DNA of 64,000 nucleotides from Epithemia pelagica. Lineage: Eukaryota; Bacillariophyta; Bacillariophyceae; Surirellales; Surirellaceae. The position numbers and the translations under genes were made by a program. Positions 9,546-19,883 of this stretch are shown piece after piece. The DNA lies in NCBI GenBank assembly GCA_946965045.2, contig OX337228.1, positions 6,448,001-6,512,000 of the forward strand, in the 5' to 3' direction. Each line of letters begins with the position of its first letter. Position 1 is the stretch's first letter. The notes under the pieces are model-generated. The model did not search any database. It saw only the letters and a program-made list of their open reading frames with translations, and was not told the DNA's origin.

Positions 9546-9554
9546 TAGTTCGTC

Positions 9555-10190
9555 TTATGCAGTTGCGATGGGCGGTGCGTCATTTTCGTCAATCGAGGAT
9601 TCCTCCTTTTGCCGATCCAAACCAGTAGATTCTGTTGCTGTCGATAGGGGTGTTGTTTCATCCTCTGGTGGTTGCGATTCATCCTGTTGTGTATGCAAGT
9701 TGGAAGATTCTATTACAATCAGTGGAGGTGTTGAATGATCCTCTATCTGTTTTGATTCCTCCTGCTGCACATCCAAGTCGGTAGATTCTATTGCTGTCGA
9801 TGGTGGTGTTATACCGTCAACAGAGGGGGGAGGTTGAGCGTTCTGGGTATCCAAGTGAGAAGATTCCATTGTCGAGGACGGGAGAGGAGTTGCATCGTCG
9901 TCCCCTATTCTGTGCAATTTCTTGCTTTCTGCAGTTGTGTCAGATAATTCTATTGTCGTCGACGGAGGCGGCGCATCGTCCTCGGTTCTTTGTAATTCCT
10001 CGTTTGGAGCTTTCACAGTGGTCGATTCTAGTGTCGTTGCAGCAGGTGTTGCGTCGTCCTCCGCTCGTTGTGATTCTTGCTCTGTAACGTCCAGGGATTC
10101 TGGAGGCGTTGATTCACCCTTCGTTAGATTGGATGCTTCTATTGGTGCATCCAAGTCGATCGATTCCTTGGTCGTCGAAGGAGGTAAATT
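9555..10190 (-). pseudogene. Frame of eight 26-residue Pro/Thr/Asp/Glu-rich repeats
   Basis: The frame is built from about eight imperfect units of 25-27 residues (about 78 bp) with the pattern [DE]D-x-TPPSTxIES-x-DL-x-x-Q-x-EES; for example ITPPSTAIESTDLDVQQEES. It is open from a TAA just upstream of 10190 to a stop at 9555, with no ATG start in frame: the apparent first residue at 10154 is a TTG. The ninth unit stops after APPIATA, while readable sequence continues in another frame. The acidic, Pro-rich repeats predict a disordered protein. Called a pseudogene because both ends look broken. Confidence 0.4.
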
Positions 10191-10239
10191 TTACTCCTGT
10201 GCCTCACTTTGTCCATCCGAGTCGGTTGGTTGTCATCCC

Positions 10240-10590
10240 ACAGGCACGGGAGATGGAGCGACAAGCTTTTAGATGGTTTGTTGACGCCATGACCACAAAC
10301 AAGAAGGATTCGTCATCACAGTGTCTCGTAACGAATCATTGTTGCATAATAACCAAAAGAGGTTTTTGGCATCGTCTTCGGGTCGTCGATTGACCGAAGC
10401 AGAATGTCGCGAAACGGGACGTGTGGTGACTGTGGAACTCTATGGTCTCCAAAATACCATGGGGAGTCAATTTTTAATCACCACCACCACCAGTGGACCC
10501 GACAAAGCCTTGGATGGCTATAGCCCGATGGTCCCAGAGGACGATGGAACGAACTCTGCAAGAACAGGAAACGATACCTTCGTCCAATAA
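10240..10590 (+). pseudogene. Short coding-like fragment with one frame switch
   Basis: Plus-strand sequence reads REMERQAFRWFVDAMTTN, then, after a one-base shift near 10295, GFVITVSRNESLLHNNQKRF followed by LTEAECRETGRVVTVELYGL. The 3' part overlaps the tail of the ABC transporter remnant on the other strand. Amino-acid composition supports past coding; the family is not recognised. Confidence is low because the pieces are short. Confidence 0.25.
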
Positions 10591-11762
10591 CAAAATGGCT
10601 GGATTCAAGAGAATGACGCGGGCAATGGCAATCCGCTGTTTCGGACCTCCACTCAGTTTGGTTCCCCGTTCGCCAATCAATTCGTCCAGTCCTTGAGGAA
10701 AAGCGTTGGCAATAAAGTCTGCCGCATTCGCTTTGCGACAAGCCTCCCAAATTTGGTCGTCCGTGGGCGCTGCCACAGAGTGGAGATGTACACCATTAGT
10801 GATATTGTCTCGGACCGATAAGCCAAACAAGGTGGGCTCCTGTTGGACTAGGCCAATTTGACCACGGAGTGTTTTCAAATTCAGGTCCCGTACATCTTGT
10901 CCATCCAACCGAATACAACCCTTTTGGACATCGTAAAAGCGCTCCGACAGGGCAATCACGGTACTTTTCCCAGCTCCACTGGGCCCCACGATTGCCGTGG
11001 TTTGGCCCTGACCAATCTCCAAACTAAAATCTTGTAGGACAGGCACATCCGGTCGAGAGGGATAGGTAAAGGTGACATGTTCCATGGCAATACTGTCTTG
11101 CAATCTGCCACTCCATTTTGATGCCTGTTCGACATCATGCGATCCATTGGCCGTATTGTTGTCGGCAGTTACTTGACGATCATGATTGTTACCTTCGTCT
11201 TGTTGTTGGGGATGTGGAGCGGAGGATGGAATTTGGGGTTTTCGATCGAGCAATGCAAAAGATTCGTTGCGACGTGCCGAGTGCTTCAATGCAATTGGAG
11301 ATACTAGGTACTGGATATGTGGGCCCAAATGCCACCAATTTGAAAAATGTAGCTTTGAAAGGCTGTCAAATCTCCCAGTGAAATATGGCCATTGTGGACC
11401 AAGGAAAATAAGCCATACCACAAGGACCCGCACATGGCTCCAAAGCCATGACCAAAAATGACAAACAAAAAGGCGGATCGAACCAAGGATTGCTGATATC
11501 CAATACTGTAGGTTGTCGTTGTTGTTGTTGCTTCCTCAGGGCCGTTGCGATTCCTCCCACTTATTGTTCGGGATTCTTGCGAATGGACCGACTGTAGCAT
11601 CTTCGCTCTTGACCAAAGGTGTATCATTCCCAGGCAGAACGATGGAAGGGGCAATACACTTCTACTTACGACCTTGAGGGTAAGAGCTGTTGGACGAGGT
11701 GGGAGGAGCAAAAGGTCGTTTTTGTGTCGAGCAAGCGGCACCGCCGACAGAAGAAAAAACAA
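10474..11762 (-). pseudogene. ABC-B (MDR/TAP-type) transporter pseudogene
   Basis: In order on the minus strand: a membrane-domain end with SLWYGLFSLVHNGHISLGDL (frame anchored at 11762), EALGTSQRIF in a second frame, LLDRKPQIPSS in a third (anchored at 11433), then a nucleotide-binding domain with Walker A GPSGAGKST, Q-loop GLVQQEP, signature LSGGPKQRIAIAR and Walker B ILLLDE. Intact family members continue DEATSALD with D- and H-loops; here the frame diverges right after LLLDE and stops at 10474. Two frame changes within about 80 bases plus loss of the H-loop mean the gene cannot make a working ATPase. A separate coding-like piece (11662-11890, same strand) may be its N-terminal exon. Confidence 0.75.
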
Positions 11763-11892
11763 CAGACGAATTCAGACGAAGATCAGGGTTGAGCCGCGGC
11801 GATCTTCGGAGAGGTTGGCGGCTCGTTTGCTTGGGGGAGATCGTTTTCGCATCATCGTGCTTCTTCTCCTCGTCCTTCGACACTTCCCACAC

Positions 11893-12210
11893 GTTCTCCC
11901 TTTTCTTCTTTCTCTGTTGCCGATAAAAGATCGGAGGGTAACCCCAGTGTCAGAACAGGGGCATTTCGAGTGCCATCAGTGGCCTCTGAATTGACAAAGA
12001 ATATAAATATTGAGGAATGAACCACCGTCTTTCCAGTTCCATGAGTAGGAGTAGGTAGGAGTACTCCTAGGTAGTTTATCTCTTTTTGTTGCTATCAAAG
12101 TAGACTGAGTCGCCCGGTGTAGTTCACGAGTATGACGTCGATATCAGATTCGGAAGCTGCTCTTGGGGCTTTCTCTATTCAGCGTATCTTTTGCCCATGA
12201 TCAGAACACG
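11893..12210. other. Intergenic region upstream of the MFS gene
   Basis: No gene is supported. A perfect 14-bp palindrome, TAGGAGTACTCCTA, lies near 12055-12068 inside a run of AGTAGG words. The promoter and 5' UTR of the transporter must be here. Confidence 0.45.
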
Positions 12211-14013
12211 ATGTTTCATGGCAAGGTCGTTGCACTTGTCGTTGTTCTGGCCTGTTCAATAGGCCATGTTTCGCCGTTCACCTCCTTGACCTCCCATAAA
12301 TCGCATCTTGAAAGCATCAAGAACAAGAACTTACACCTTCCGGGTCGGCTTCTGCACGATCATCTGCAAGCTGGATCGGAACACGCACTGTCAAGATACT
12401 TCAAAGCTTCAAGAATACAAGGGACGAACGACGACAACGAATCCATGGTGTCGTCTGCACCGAATGGAAACAAAGGGTGGCTTGTCCCTCTCACTCTTCC
12501 ATTATGGCTCATCTTCATCTCCAACCAATGGAGCCGATCGTCCATCTACTACCTTGTCGACTTTTCGGCTGATGCTCAAGCCTTTAAAGCTCTCAATGTA
12601 GACATTGGCTTTTCCGAGGCGGAATACGGACTCTTTGCTTCAGTGGCATTCACTTCCTTGTTTGCCATTGCCTCCCTCGTGGCCGGCGCCACGGCGGATC
12701 GGTTCAATCGCAAAACCTTGACCCTGGCGTCGGCCTTGGCGTGGTCCCTGGCCACATTGGGCACAGCCTTGTCTCATTCCTACTTCCAGATTGTTCTCTG
12801 TCGTATTTTGATGGGATTGGCCTGTGCTTTTACGGCTCCGGCCGCCTTTACCTTGATTCGAGACCGTGCTCCACCGGAACGTGCTGCATTGGCCTCGAGC
12901 TTTTACTCTACGGGCATTGCAGTCGCTAGTGCACTCGCATCCCTGTCCATTTTGTTGGATGATCAACTGGGCTGGAGAAATGCCTATGGATTGGTGGGAA
13001 TCTACGGTCTGGTTGCACTTGTCATTACCTTTCTCCTCTTGGAAGATGATCCGCAGAATAACAGTGTGCTTGATGCCAGCGAAGCGACCATCGAGGAGAG
13101 CAGCACTGCTTCCAGTGTTTGGAACGATGTCAAAGATGTTTTTGCAACCCAACGAGTGCAACTGATTCTCCTGGCATCTCTCTTTCGATTCTCGTCTGGA
13201 CTCATGATCGGAGGTAAGCCTACTGGAAGTCTTCCCACAATTGGACGTCTGTTTGCAGAACGTCAATCACTGGACTCACGCTGAATTGACTTGTTTCTGA
13301 TGTCTGTAAAAGTTTGGAGTGGTCCGTACTTTCGGCTTGCCTTTGCCGATAATCAGGCGGACTATGCTGTAGCACAAGCCGCCATTAGTGCCATTGGTGC
13401 TTCGGTGAGTGGGTTGATTGGAGGAGCCACGGCGGATTGGTTGGTGGCCAATGCGTCACCCGACACGATCGATCCCATTGGACGGAGATTGTGGATTGTC
13501 ATTGTCGGATCCATTTTGGCCGCACCGGCATGGTACTGGGCGGTACAACCGGACCAATCCTTCCAAGTGGCCATGACCTGGTTGGCAGCCGAGTATGTGG
13601 CAGCCGAATGTTGGTTTGGACCCACTGTCAGTACCATTCAATCGACGGTGGGTCCCAAAATTGGGGGCACGGCACAAGGAATTTTTACCCTCACAGCAGC
13701 CACGGCCAATTTTGCACCCACGGTACGTAGCGTCAATGGTCTTCAAGTACGACACGATGACAAACACAAGCTTCCGGGAAAAAAAAACACTCATGGAGAT
13801 TTCTTTTGCGTGTTTTGTTGGCAACAACACTCGTTATAGATTTTGGGCTTGCTTTATAGCCAATCCTTGGCCGATGCAATTGATACGTCCGGTATCGAAC
13901 TCTCTCATTTCTTATCCACGGGGGTCAGCGCTTGTTACCTTGTGAGTGCCGTCATTTTTGTCTTGGCGGCCCGAGCCGAACCACCCACAGACAAAAAGTC
14001 CAAAGCCTTGTAA
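12211..14013 (+). CDS. Major facilitator superfamily transporter, probably plastid (SLC17/ANTR-like), three exons
   Basis: Exons 12211..13213, 13313..13722 and 13840..14013 give 528 residues; introns are 99 and 117 bp with GTAAGC/AAAG and GTACGT/TATAG ends, and phase is kept. The start is the ATG at 12211: the frame is open further 5' but without an ATG. The N-terminus (MFHGKVVALVVVLACSIGHV then SPF) is a signal peptide with a Phe at the predicted cleavage point, so plastid import is likely. Twelve-span architecture with the MFS loop-2/3 motif GATADRFNRKTL and its second-half copy GGATADWLVANASPD. The long N-terminal soluble part and the organic-anion-transporter style suggest an anion/phosphate carrier; substrate is inference. 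Confidence 0.85.
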
Positions 14014-14089
14014 GAACGTAAGAAGAATAACACATCAGACTTCTAGTAGTAGTATAATAGCATCATGACAAGACATTGCATGCACTAGA

Positions 14090-14175
14090 GGGGAAAATGG
14101 TAAAACGATCTGAATCCTTAGTTAGGAGCACAACGTTCCCCTAGTCTACCTGCCTACCTACCTACCATTTTCCCC
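14090..14175. other. 13-bp perfect inverted repeat in the 3' flank of the MFS gene
   Basis: GGGGAAAATGGTA at 14090-14102 is exactly complementary to TACCATTTTCCCC at 14163-14175, 60 bases apart. It sits between the MFS stop codon and the next gene, where a transcript end is expected. It could form a hairpin in the 3' UTR; function unknown. Confidence 0.6.
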
Positions 14176-14276
14176 GCGCGGGAGACGTCATCTGGTATGC
14201 CAGTCGCGCACACAGAATCCAGTCGCCTTAATCCACCGCATCGCCGCTCTCTCAACGTTATATATCACCATTCACC

Positions 14277-14648
14277 ATGTCGAGTCGAAGATCGGGGTCT
14301 GCTGTTGTATCTATCGTTGTCGCTGCGACAGTAGCCGCCATTGGCTGTGGATGCATTTGTAAGTTCGTGTTCGAGACGTGAGAGAATTGGTCTACTCCAT
14401 CTGACGAACGACTGTTTTGTGGTCTCTGTTTGGACGAAATCGGTTCGCTTCGCAAAGATCTCCCCTTTATTGCGGACAAGGACAAGCTGCGAGGCCTGAA
14501 TGAAGACGCAGACAAGCAATACGAACAAGTTCTCAAGGCACAATTAAAAGAAATGAAGGCAAAGCAACTGCAAGAAAAGATGGAAGCGGAAAATCCAAAA
14601 CCCCACCAATCGTCCATGTGGAAAGCCCTTTCGTGGGGCCAAAAATGA
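14277..14648 (+). CDS. Small single-pass membrane protein (90 aa), two exons
   Basis: Exon 1 14277..14358 encodes MSSRRSGSAVVSIVVAATVA and ends inside a hydrophobic span. Intron 14359..14457 (GTAAGT...CAAAG, 99 bp). Exon 2 14458..14648 restores phase and encodes a charged helix (KQYEQVLKAQLKEMKAKQLQ) and a short tail ending WKALSWGQK. The layout, an N-terminal membrane anchor after a few basic residues plus a Lys/Glu-rich coiled helix, resembles small mitochondrial inner-membrane assembly factors such as PET117, but sequence identity is too low to name it. Neither exon alone makes a sensible gene. Confidence 0.65.
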
Positions 14649-14890
14649 CGCAGTGCATCCGCAATCCACACTCGGAGTAGTAGAGGGTGTGAATGGGGTG
14701 AGGGCATGTTTCACCGAATGGAAACCATTGTTTGGGAACGAGCAACAACGAAAACGGTGTCCTCGGATGCATCCTCTGTTACCATTTGGCAAAACCCTCT
14801 TACAAAGGCTCCATACACAATTCGACAACTAGAATGCGTGATTGCAGATTGAACGTTTGAACATTGTATTATACCCGTCTCAAAATCATC

Positions 14891-15654
14891 CTAAAGAACA
14901 TTCATAGATGTAACTTCGGCGGACTGTACTTCATCTTCCATTTCCAAAATCTTGTCAATCACATCATCCGAACTGTAAATATTACAAAGAGTGTTAGACC
15001 ATCCATCCATTGGACGAATTCACCAAAGGTTCGACCGTGACGTCGACAAAAGATACAGGAGATAAACACGTCCCGAAACATTCAAACGACAAGTTAGAAC
15101 CGAAACAACCAACTACAGTTGAATTCGTGATCCGACAAACGATATACATCGTTGCAGGGGTTAACGTACCTGTTGTTTACTCCCATTACAAATGTACATT
15201 GGATCTTTTTGATTCCAAAGGCCACATCGGCCAAGGTACAGTTTTCTCCCCACTTGAGTCCATCTTGAACCACGGTAGTGGTGATTTTCTTCCAAAGTTG
15301 CATCAAATCTTGTTCCACATCCCACGGCTTGACTTCAATCGCCACCAAGGTTCGTTGCTTGGCTTCCTTCTTGGCCGTACGTTCTTCGGCTTCTTTCTTG
15401 AGTCGGGCCAGCATTTCGGCACGACTTTCCTTGGGTTCCTCCTCGGCTTCGGCATCGTCATCTCCAAAGACATCAAAGTCATCGTCGGCAGATTCTTCTT
15501 TCTTTGCTGCAGCAGCCTTCGGGGCAGCCACGACGGGAGCCATGACCTTTTTGGCCACGTTGACGGCCACGGATGTGTACGAGACCTCGCTGTTGGCGTA
15601 GGTCAGAGCAATGCGCAGCTCGTCCATGGCAATGTCGTAAGCGGGAAGGGCCAT
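14891..15654 (-). CDS. Translation elongation factor 1B beta/delta (guanine nucleotide exchange factor), two exons
   Basis: Recharges eEF1A with GTP during translation elongation. Exon 1 15170..15654, intron 14973..15169 (GTACGT...TTACAG, 197 bp), exon 2 14891..14972; 188 residues. An N-terminal Ala/Lys-rich linker carries the acidic segment DDDFDVFGDDDAEAEEE, the usual site for kinase modification, next to a KEESADDD element. The C-terminal exchange domain is complete: LVAIEVKPWDVEQDLMQLWK, GLKWGENCTLADVAFGIKKI, and the last exon ends ILEMEDEVQSAEVTSMNVL. Family members of 200-230 residues often carry a GST-like N-terminal domain; this one is short there. The 276-bp gap to the next gene is a shared divergent promoter. 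Confidence 0.95.
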
Positions 15655-15930
15655 CTTCTTATGTTTTTAAGTTTCAACTTTGTGATTGGAAAGAACGAAT
15701 GGGTTGGAGGTTTGATTTTTCGAGATCCAACAATGACAAGCAACGACAAAGGGTCAAAGCTTTGACTCTATAGCGCGTCGACGGTCCAAGCAACAAGCAA
15801 TGGAGGAGATGAATGGCCCATCGAACACGCACGCATGGCACAAGATTCGTCCGAATGAGTCGCGTATTAAATTCGTGACACACGTCTGTCACCCAAATCG
15901 CCCACAGAAAATCTTGAACCATTGACCATC
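15655..15930. promoter_or_regulatory. Divergent promoter between eEF1B beta and the ARM-like gene
   Basis: The two start codons lie 276 bp apart and point away from each other, so both promoters and 5' UTRs must share this DNA. No TATA box stands out. Inferred from gene layout only. Confidence 0.5.
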
Positions 15931-17103
15931 ATGAGCGGCAACAACACAACAACAAGCACGGCAGAAGTTCAGCATAATGAGGAACCATCATTCCCACGAA
16001 ATAATGAGGAAGACGATGGAGGAACGCTAGTCGGTCCCATGTTTTTAGTGGCAGTTGCTTTGGCCTTGGCCGTGGCGGGGAGCTGGGGATGGGCCGTGAT
16101 AGCCTTGTTGTTGGCCATTTTGTTTGCCGTGTGCCTCATGACCGGAAAGATTGAGCACAAGTCCCAATATGAGATTCGTTTCAATGTAATTCATCCGGGG
16201 GACATTTTTATGGAGATGCTTCAATGGGAAACGCGCTACCTGACCTTCTATGAAGAGAACAACAACAAGTTGGAGGATCCACAACTCGTCCAAGATGGCC
16301 GAATCCTCGTATTGGCGGGCATTCACGCCCAAATTCGAAAGCTTAAAGAAGGCAAGCTAACGGATACTGTTGCAGTGATTGGTCTGGAATCGGTCTACTT
16401 AGTGTTTCGAAGATTTGGACGAGATGATCAAGTGTTGATAGCTGCAATCTCGTTATTGGCTTTGATTGCCAAGAATGACAAGGTTCGAGAAAAAATACTC
16501 TTTGAAGCGGATGCATTTGGATTAAATTTTCCAATCAAGGCCCTTTTCGATGCGCTGGAACGAGCCAAACTGCTGGAACACAATTCCGAACAAGAAGTTC
16601 TTGCGGCCGAACTGCAACGCAAAGGATTTCTGCTTCTAGGGGCCCTTTGCGATGGATCTACCGAACTGGCGCAGCTTGCCGTTCAAGAGGGAGCTTCCGA
16701 TGCCGCTCTTGGTGCTATAAATTGGTTTCGATGCCATTCCGAAGTTGTCAATTGGGCATTATGGACCTTGTTTATCTTTTGTTATGAACATGCTCCCAAC
16801 AAGGTCGCGGTAATACAGGGTGAGGGGATTCCGATTGTTATTGAAGCCATGCGGCATTGCTCCGACAGTCTGGAAGTGTCTCGGCATGGAATTGCGCTTC
16901 TCTTTGATATCATGAGAGATGAGACGGCAGATTGTCAACCAGGAGGACGGTCGCTTGACATTTGGCGGTTACGAGCGACGGCTCAATCTGTTGGTTTGCA
17001 TCAAGTGCTGTTGGAGATTCTGCACAAACATAGTGAGGCTTCGGATGTCGCTATGATGGGTATGGAGCTTCTTGCTGGCACAGGCTACAGCAAGACAACG
17101 TAA
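15931..17103 (+). CDS. Membrane-anchored ARM-like helical repeat protein (390 aa)
   Basis: The start is the ATG at 15931; the longer frame begins at a TTG. After an acidic N-terminus come two hydrophobic stretches (LVGPMFLVAVALALAVAGSW and GWAVIALLLAILFAVCLMTG, about residues 34-75) that should form a membrane hairpin. The rest is alpha-helical with armadillo/HEAT-like spacing: LVLAGIHAQIRKL, VLIAAISLLALIAKND, KGFLLLGALCDGSTELAQLA, GIPIVIEAMRHCSDSLEVSR. No catalytic residues are seen; a protein-binding role is inferred. A decayed tandem copy lies directly downstream (17201-17884), so the gene duplicated recently. Confidence 0.75.
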   Translation: MSGNNTTTSTAEVQHNEEPSFPRNNEEDDGGTLVGPMFLVAVALALAVAGSWGWAVIALLLAILFAVCLMTGKIEHKSQYEIRFNVIHPGDIFMEMLQWETRYLTFYEENNNKLEDPQLVQDGRILVLAGIHAQIRKLKEGKLTDTVAVIGLESVYLVFRRFGRDDQVLIAAISLLALIAKNDKVREKILFEADAFGLNFPIKALFDALERAKLLEHNSEQEVLAAELQRKGFLLLGALCDGSTELAQLAVQEGASDAALGAINWFRCHSEVVNWALWTLFIFCYEHAPNKVAVIQGEGIPIVIEAMRHCSDSLEVSRHGIALLFDIMRDETADCQPGGRSLDIWRLRATAQSVGLHQVLLEILHKHSEASDVAMMGMELLAGTGYSKTT

Positions 17104-17200
17104 ACGCGTTGGCTTTGGCCATAGCTGACGCATCAAAGTCCACTGGGACATGTTTGCCGCAGAAACTGGTGGATTTGTTCATAGAACTGGGTACTACCAC

Positions 17201-17884
17201 ATATTCCAGTTGTTTTTTAATCGGAAACGCGCTACCCGACTTCTATCAAGAGAACAGGTCTGAGGATCCATATCCGAATCCTAGTATTGGCGGGCATTCA
17301 TGCCCAAATTGGAAAGATTAAAGAAGACAATATAACGGATACTGTTGCAGTTCTTGCTGCCGCACTGCAACGCAAAGGATTTCTGGTCCTAGGGGCCCTT
17401 TACGATGGATCTACCGAACTGGAACTGCTTGCTTTTCAAGAAGGAGCTTCCGATGCCGCTCTTGGTGCTATAAATTGGTTTCGATGCCATTCCGAAGTTG
17501 TCAATTGGGCATTATGGGCCTTGTTTATCTTGTGCTTTGGAAATGCTCCCAACAAGGTCGCGGTCATACAGGGTGAGGAATTCCGATTGTTATTGAAGCC
17601 ATGCGGCACTGCTCCCACAGTCTGGAAGTGTCTCGGTATGGAATTGCGCTTCTCTTTGATATCATGAGAGATGAGACGTCAGATTGTCAACCGGGAGGAC
17701 GGTCGCTTGACATTTGGCGGTTACGAGCGACGGCTCAATCTGCTGGTTTACATCAAGTGCTGTTGGATATTCTGGACAAACATAGTGAGGCTTCGGATGT
17801 CGCTATGATGGGAATGGAGCTTCTTGCTGGCACAGGCTACAGCAAGACAACGTAAACGCGTTGGCTTTGGCCATAGCTGATGCA
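17201..17884 (+). pseudogene. Truncated tandem copy of the ARM-like gene
   Basis: The sequence matches 16205-17136 of the intact gene at high identity and shares the same 3' flank (acgcgttggctttggccata). It lacks the N-terminal membrane region. An internal 222-bp (74-codon, in-frame) deletion joins TVAV to LAAALQ at a three-base AGT microhomology (parent 16374 and 16596). A one-base loss near 17580 turns GEGIPIVIEAM into GEEFRLLLKPC, so the downstream frame (17601-17855) is detached from the rest. It cannot encode the full domain. Confidence 0.85.
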
Positions 17885-17904
17885 TGTTGGTTGATCTGAT
17901 TTTC

Positions 17905-18290
17905 CCTCAATCGCTTTGTTTGTTCCTGATTGATGACAACCATATGTAAGACCGAGCGAGTTTGATGATGTTTGCTCGCAATCCTTCGTTCTCCTTCTAT
18001 GATCTACTCTGACATGGATCAAACCATCAAGGTGTACCACAAGGATCTTGTGTCATCAGTGATTCCAGTTAGAAAGGATTACATTCCCTTGATCACTTCG
18101 TTTGTTCATGTTTGATGACAACCCATCCAAGGCGGACAATGTTCAATAATGAAAACCTTACACTTCCGGCTGTATGGTGGATGATCTACTCTGACACGCT
18201 TCAAACCATAAGTGCTATGACAAGAACCTTGTACTATCAGAGATTCCGCTTGGTTAGCCTCATATTCCCTGGATCGCTCGGTTTGATACC
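17905..18290. repeat. Diverged ~181-bp tandem repeat
   Basis: Landmarks recur at a constant spacing: CGCTTTGTTTGTTC...GATGACAACC (about 17912) against CACTTCGTTTGTTC...GATGACAACC (about 18093); GATCTACTCTGACA at 18001 and 18182; a third partial start (GGATCGCTCGGTTTGAT) near 18271. That is two full units and the beginning of a third, roughly 70-75% alike by eye. No coding potential is seen. Confidence 0.65.
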
Positions 18291-18561
18291 GGCTTCTTTT
18301 TGTGCGACAAGGCTAACATTACCAAATACTATCACAAATTACAGCTGGTACGTCTATTTCATTTTACTGGAGAGCTGATGATCCATCAAGCACTAGTTTC
18401 TGTACAGATGGTGGTCTCGCGTTTGACACATCGAAACTATTTCCCCCCAAACTCACAGCAGCCAGCACAAACAGTATCTGACGCGTCCATTCTTTCACAT
18501 GTTGCCATTCCATAAATGAGATTTTAGTAACACACCCTCCTCGCGTCAGAGAACAGCCGTC

Positions 18562-19080
18562 TTAGACAATTTCTGGGTAGACATATTGTATTCCCCAGTC
18601 ACCGAATTCTTCAAAGAGAATTTGTCCTCCACCATCCGCATCAATAATTCCAAACTCTTTGTCCGCATCCTCGATTTCCACACCCAGCTTGCCCAGCTTC
18701 TTGATACCCTTTCGGAACTCATCGATATCGATGCGGCGGTCATGGCCGGTGTCGAGAGAAGAAAAGATCTCCCATAGAAAGGTGTACTTCTTCAAATACA
18801 CAAAGAAAAGTCGAAACTCGGAAAACTCAATAAAGGACTCGCCTTCTTTTGTAAGATTCTTCCCATCGTCCTGGGCAACATGGCATGCCGCCTTGAAGGC
18901 CCGCATAATAACCGGCTTGGGAAGCTTCTTGCCAATTTGGATCAACGCTCGATCGCATTCCGCCAGGGACAGGTATCCATTGCCGTTGGGATCAAAGAAG
19001 CGGAACATTTCCTTACGCTCTTCTTTTCCCTTGAGCGTCTTCTCTGTAGGAAGCGTTTCAATAAGCGGTGTCAACTTCAT
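18562..19080 (-). CDS. EF-hand calcium-binding protein (flagellar calcium-binding-like, 172 aa)
   Basis: The start chosen is the ATG at 19080 (MKLTPLIETLPTEKTL); the frame is open 43 codons further 5' but that stretch does not look like protein. Three EF loops: DPNGNGYLSLAE (residues ~29-40), DTGHDRRIDIDE (~109-120) and DADGGGQILFEE (~145-156), all with Asp at position 1 and Glu at position 12. The central helix pair resembles the flagellar calcium-binding/calflagin group in spacing and in the DADGGG loop, but no N-terminal myristoylation glycine is present. A calcium-sensor role is inferred. Confidence 0.8.
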   Translation of the reverse strand: MKLTPLIETLPTEKTLKGKEERKEMFRFFDPNGNGYLSLAECDRALIQIGKKLPKPVIMRAFKAACHVAQDDGKNLTKEGESFIEFSEFRLFFVYLKKYTFLWEIFSSLDTGHDRRIDIDEFRKGIKKLGKLGVEIEDADKEFGIIDADGGGQILFEEFGDWGIQYVYPEIV

Positions 19081-19883
19081 TCTGGTCAAAAACACAAGTT
19101 GTGTATCGTCGTCTTTCAATGGTATGAGAAGGAGCACCTCCCGCGACAAAAAAAATTCGCTGATTGTGTTCCTGTTTGCTCCGTTGTTGTGTGTGTTTCT
19201 GTGAATCAATCCCCCAAAACGAAAAAGGGGGGCTTGGGCTTGGGCATGATGCGAGAGCGAGACGCGTGGAACGTGGAACTCTATCTATGGACGGGCGGGC
19301 GTGATTTTTGCGAGCCGATCCCTCGCCCGAACGCCAGCCGACTCCCAATCAAAACTACCTCATGCTCAAAGTAAGCTACAAGCTGAGTTCAGACAGAATG
19401 TTCCTGTCGTAGCACTCCAGTAGGATTTCTACGTAATACGCGCCAGCCATCTTTGTTAATATAGCCCTTATAATTATGCCTCTGTTGTGCAAAGTGCTTC
19501 CGAAACTCGACAATCTCGCGTTCCCCCAGAAAAACTTCGTTTTGTACGAGACTATCGTGCGTGGGGTGCATCCGATGATCATGTTGTTGTGGATGATGCC
19601 AACCGTTTGAGCTGTTGCCCCATTGGTGGTGGTCGAATAACACCCTAAGGCACCTGGATGCAGCTCGGCAACATCTCGAACGGATGGGGTGGCCCTCCAC
19701 CATGGTCAACACAGTCGACTGTTTTTTCGTAATTTTTGATGAAAAGCTAGCGTTCGGAAGAAATCACACATAACACTAAAGTTAATAAAATATTTATTTC
19801 AGCCACTAGGAAGTCGCTAGTCGGACGCTAATAACGCAGAACGCTTTCCAGGATTACTCCTCTGGTACAAATTCTACAGGAGT
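19081..19883. other. Intergenic region with a weak coding-like remnant
   Basis: About 800 bp between two minus-strand genes. A minus-strand frame near 19389-19560 reads FLGEREIVEFRKHFAQQRHN, which has protein-like character, but it has no start, splice partner or recognisable domain. Two short CCCGAACG/CGGGCG words near 19300 are the only other notable feature. Nothing firm is annotated. Confidence 0.4.

Noticed and set aside
15010-15765. 251-codon plus-strand frame over eEF1B beta
   Set aside because: Antisense of a clear eEF1B exon and its intron; no family features.
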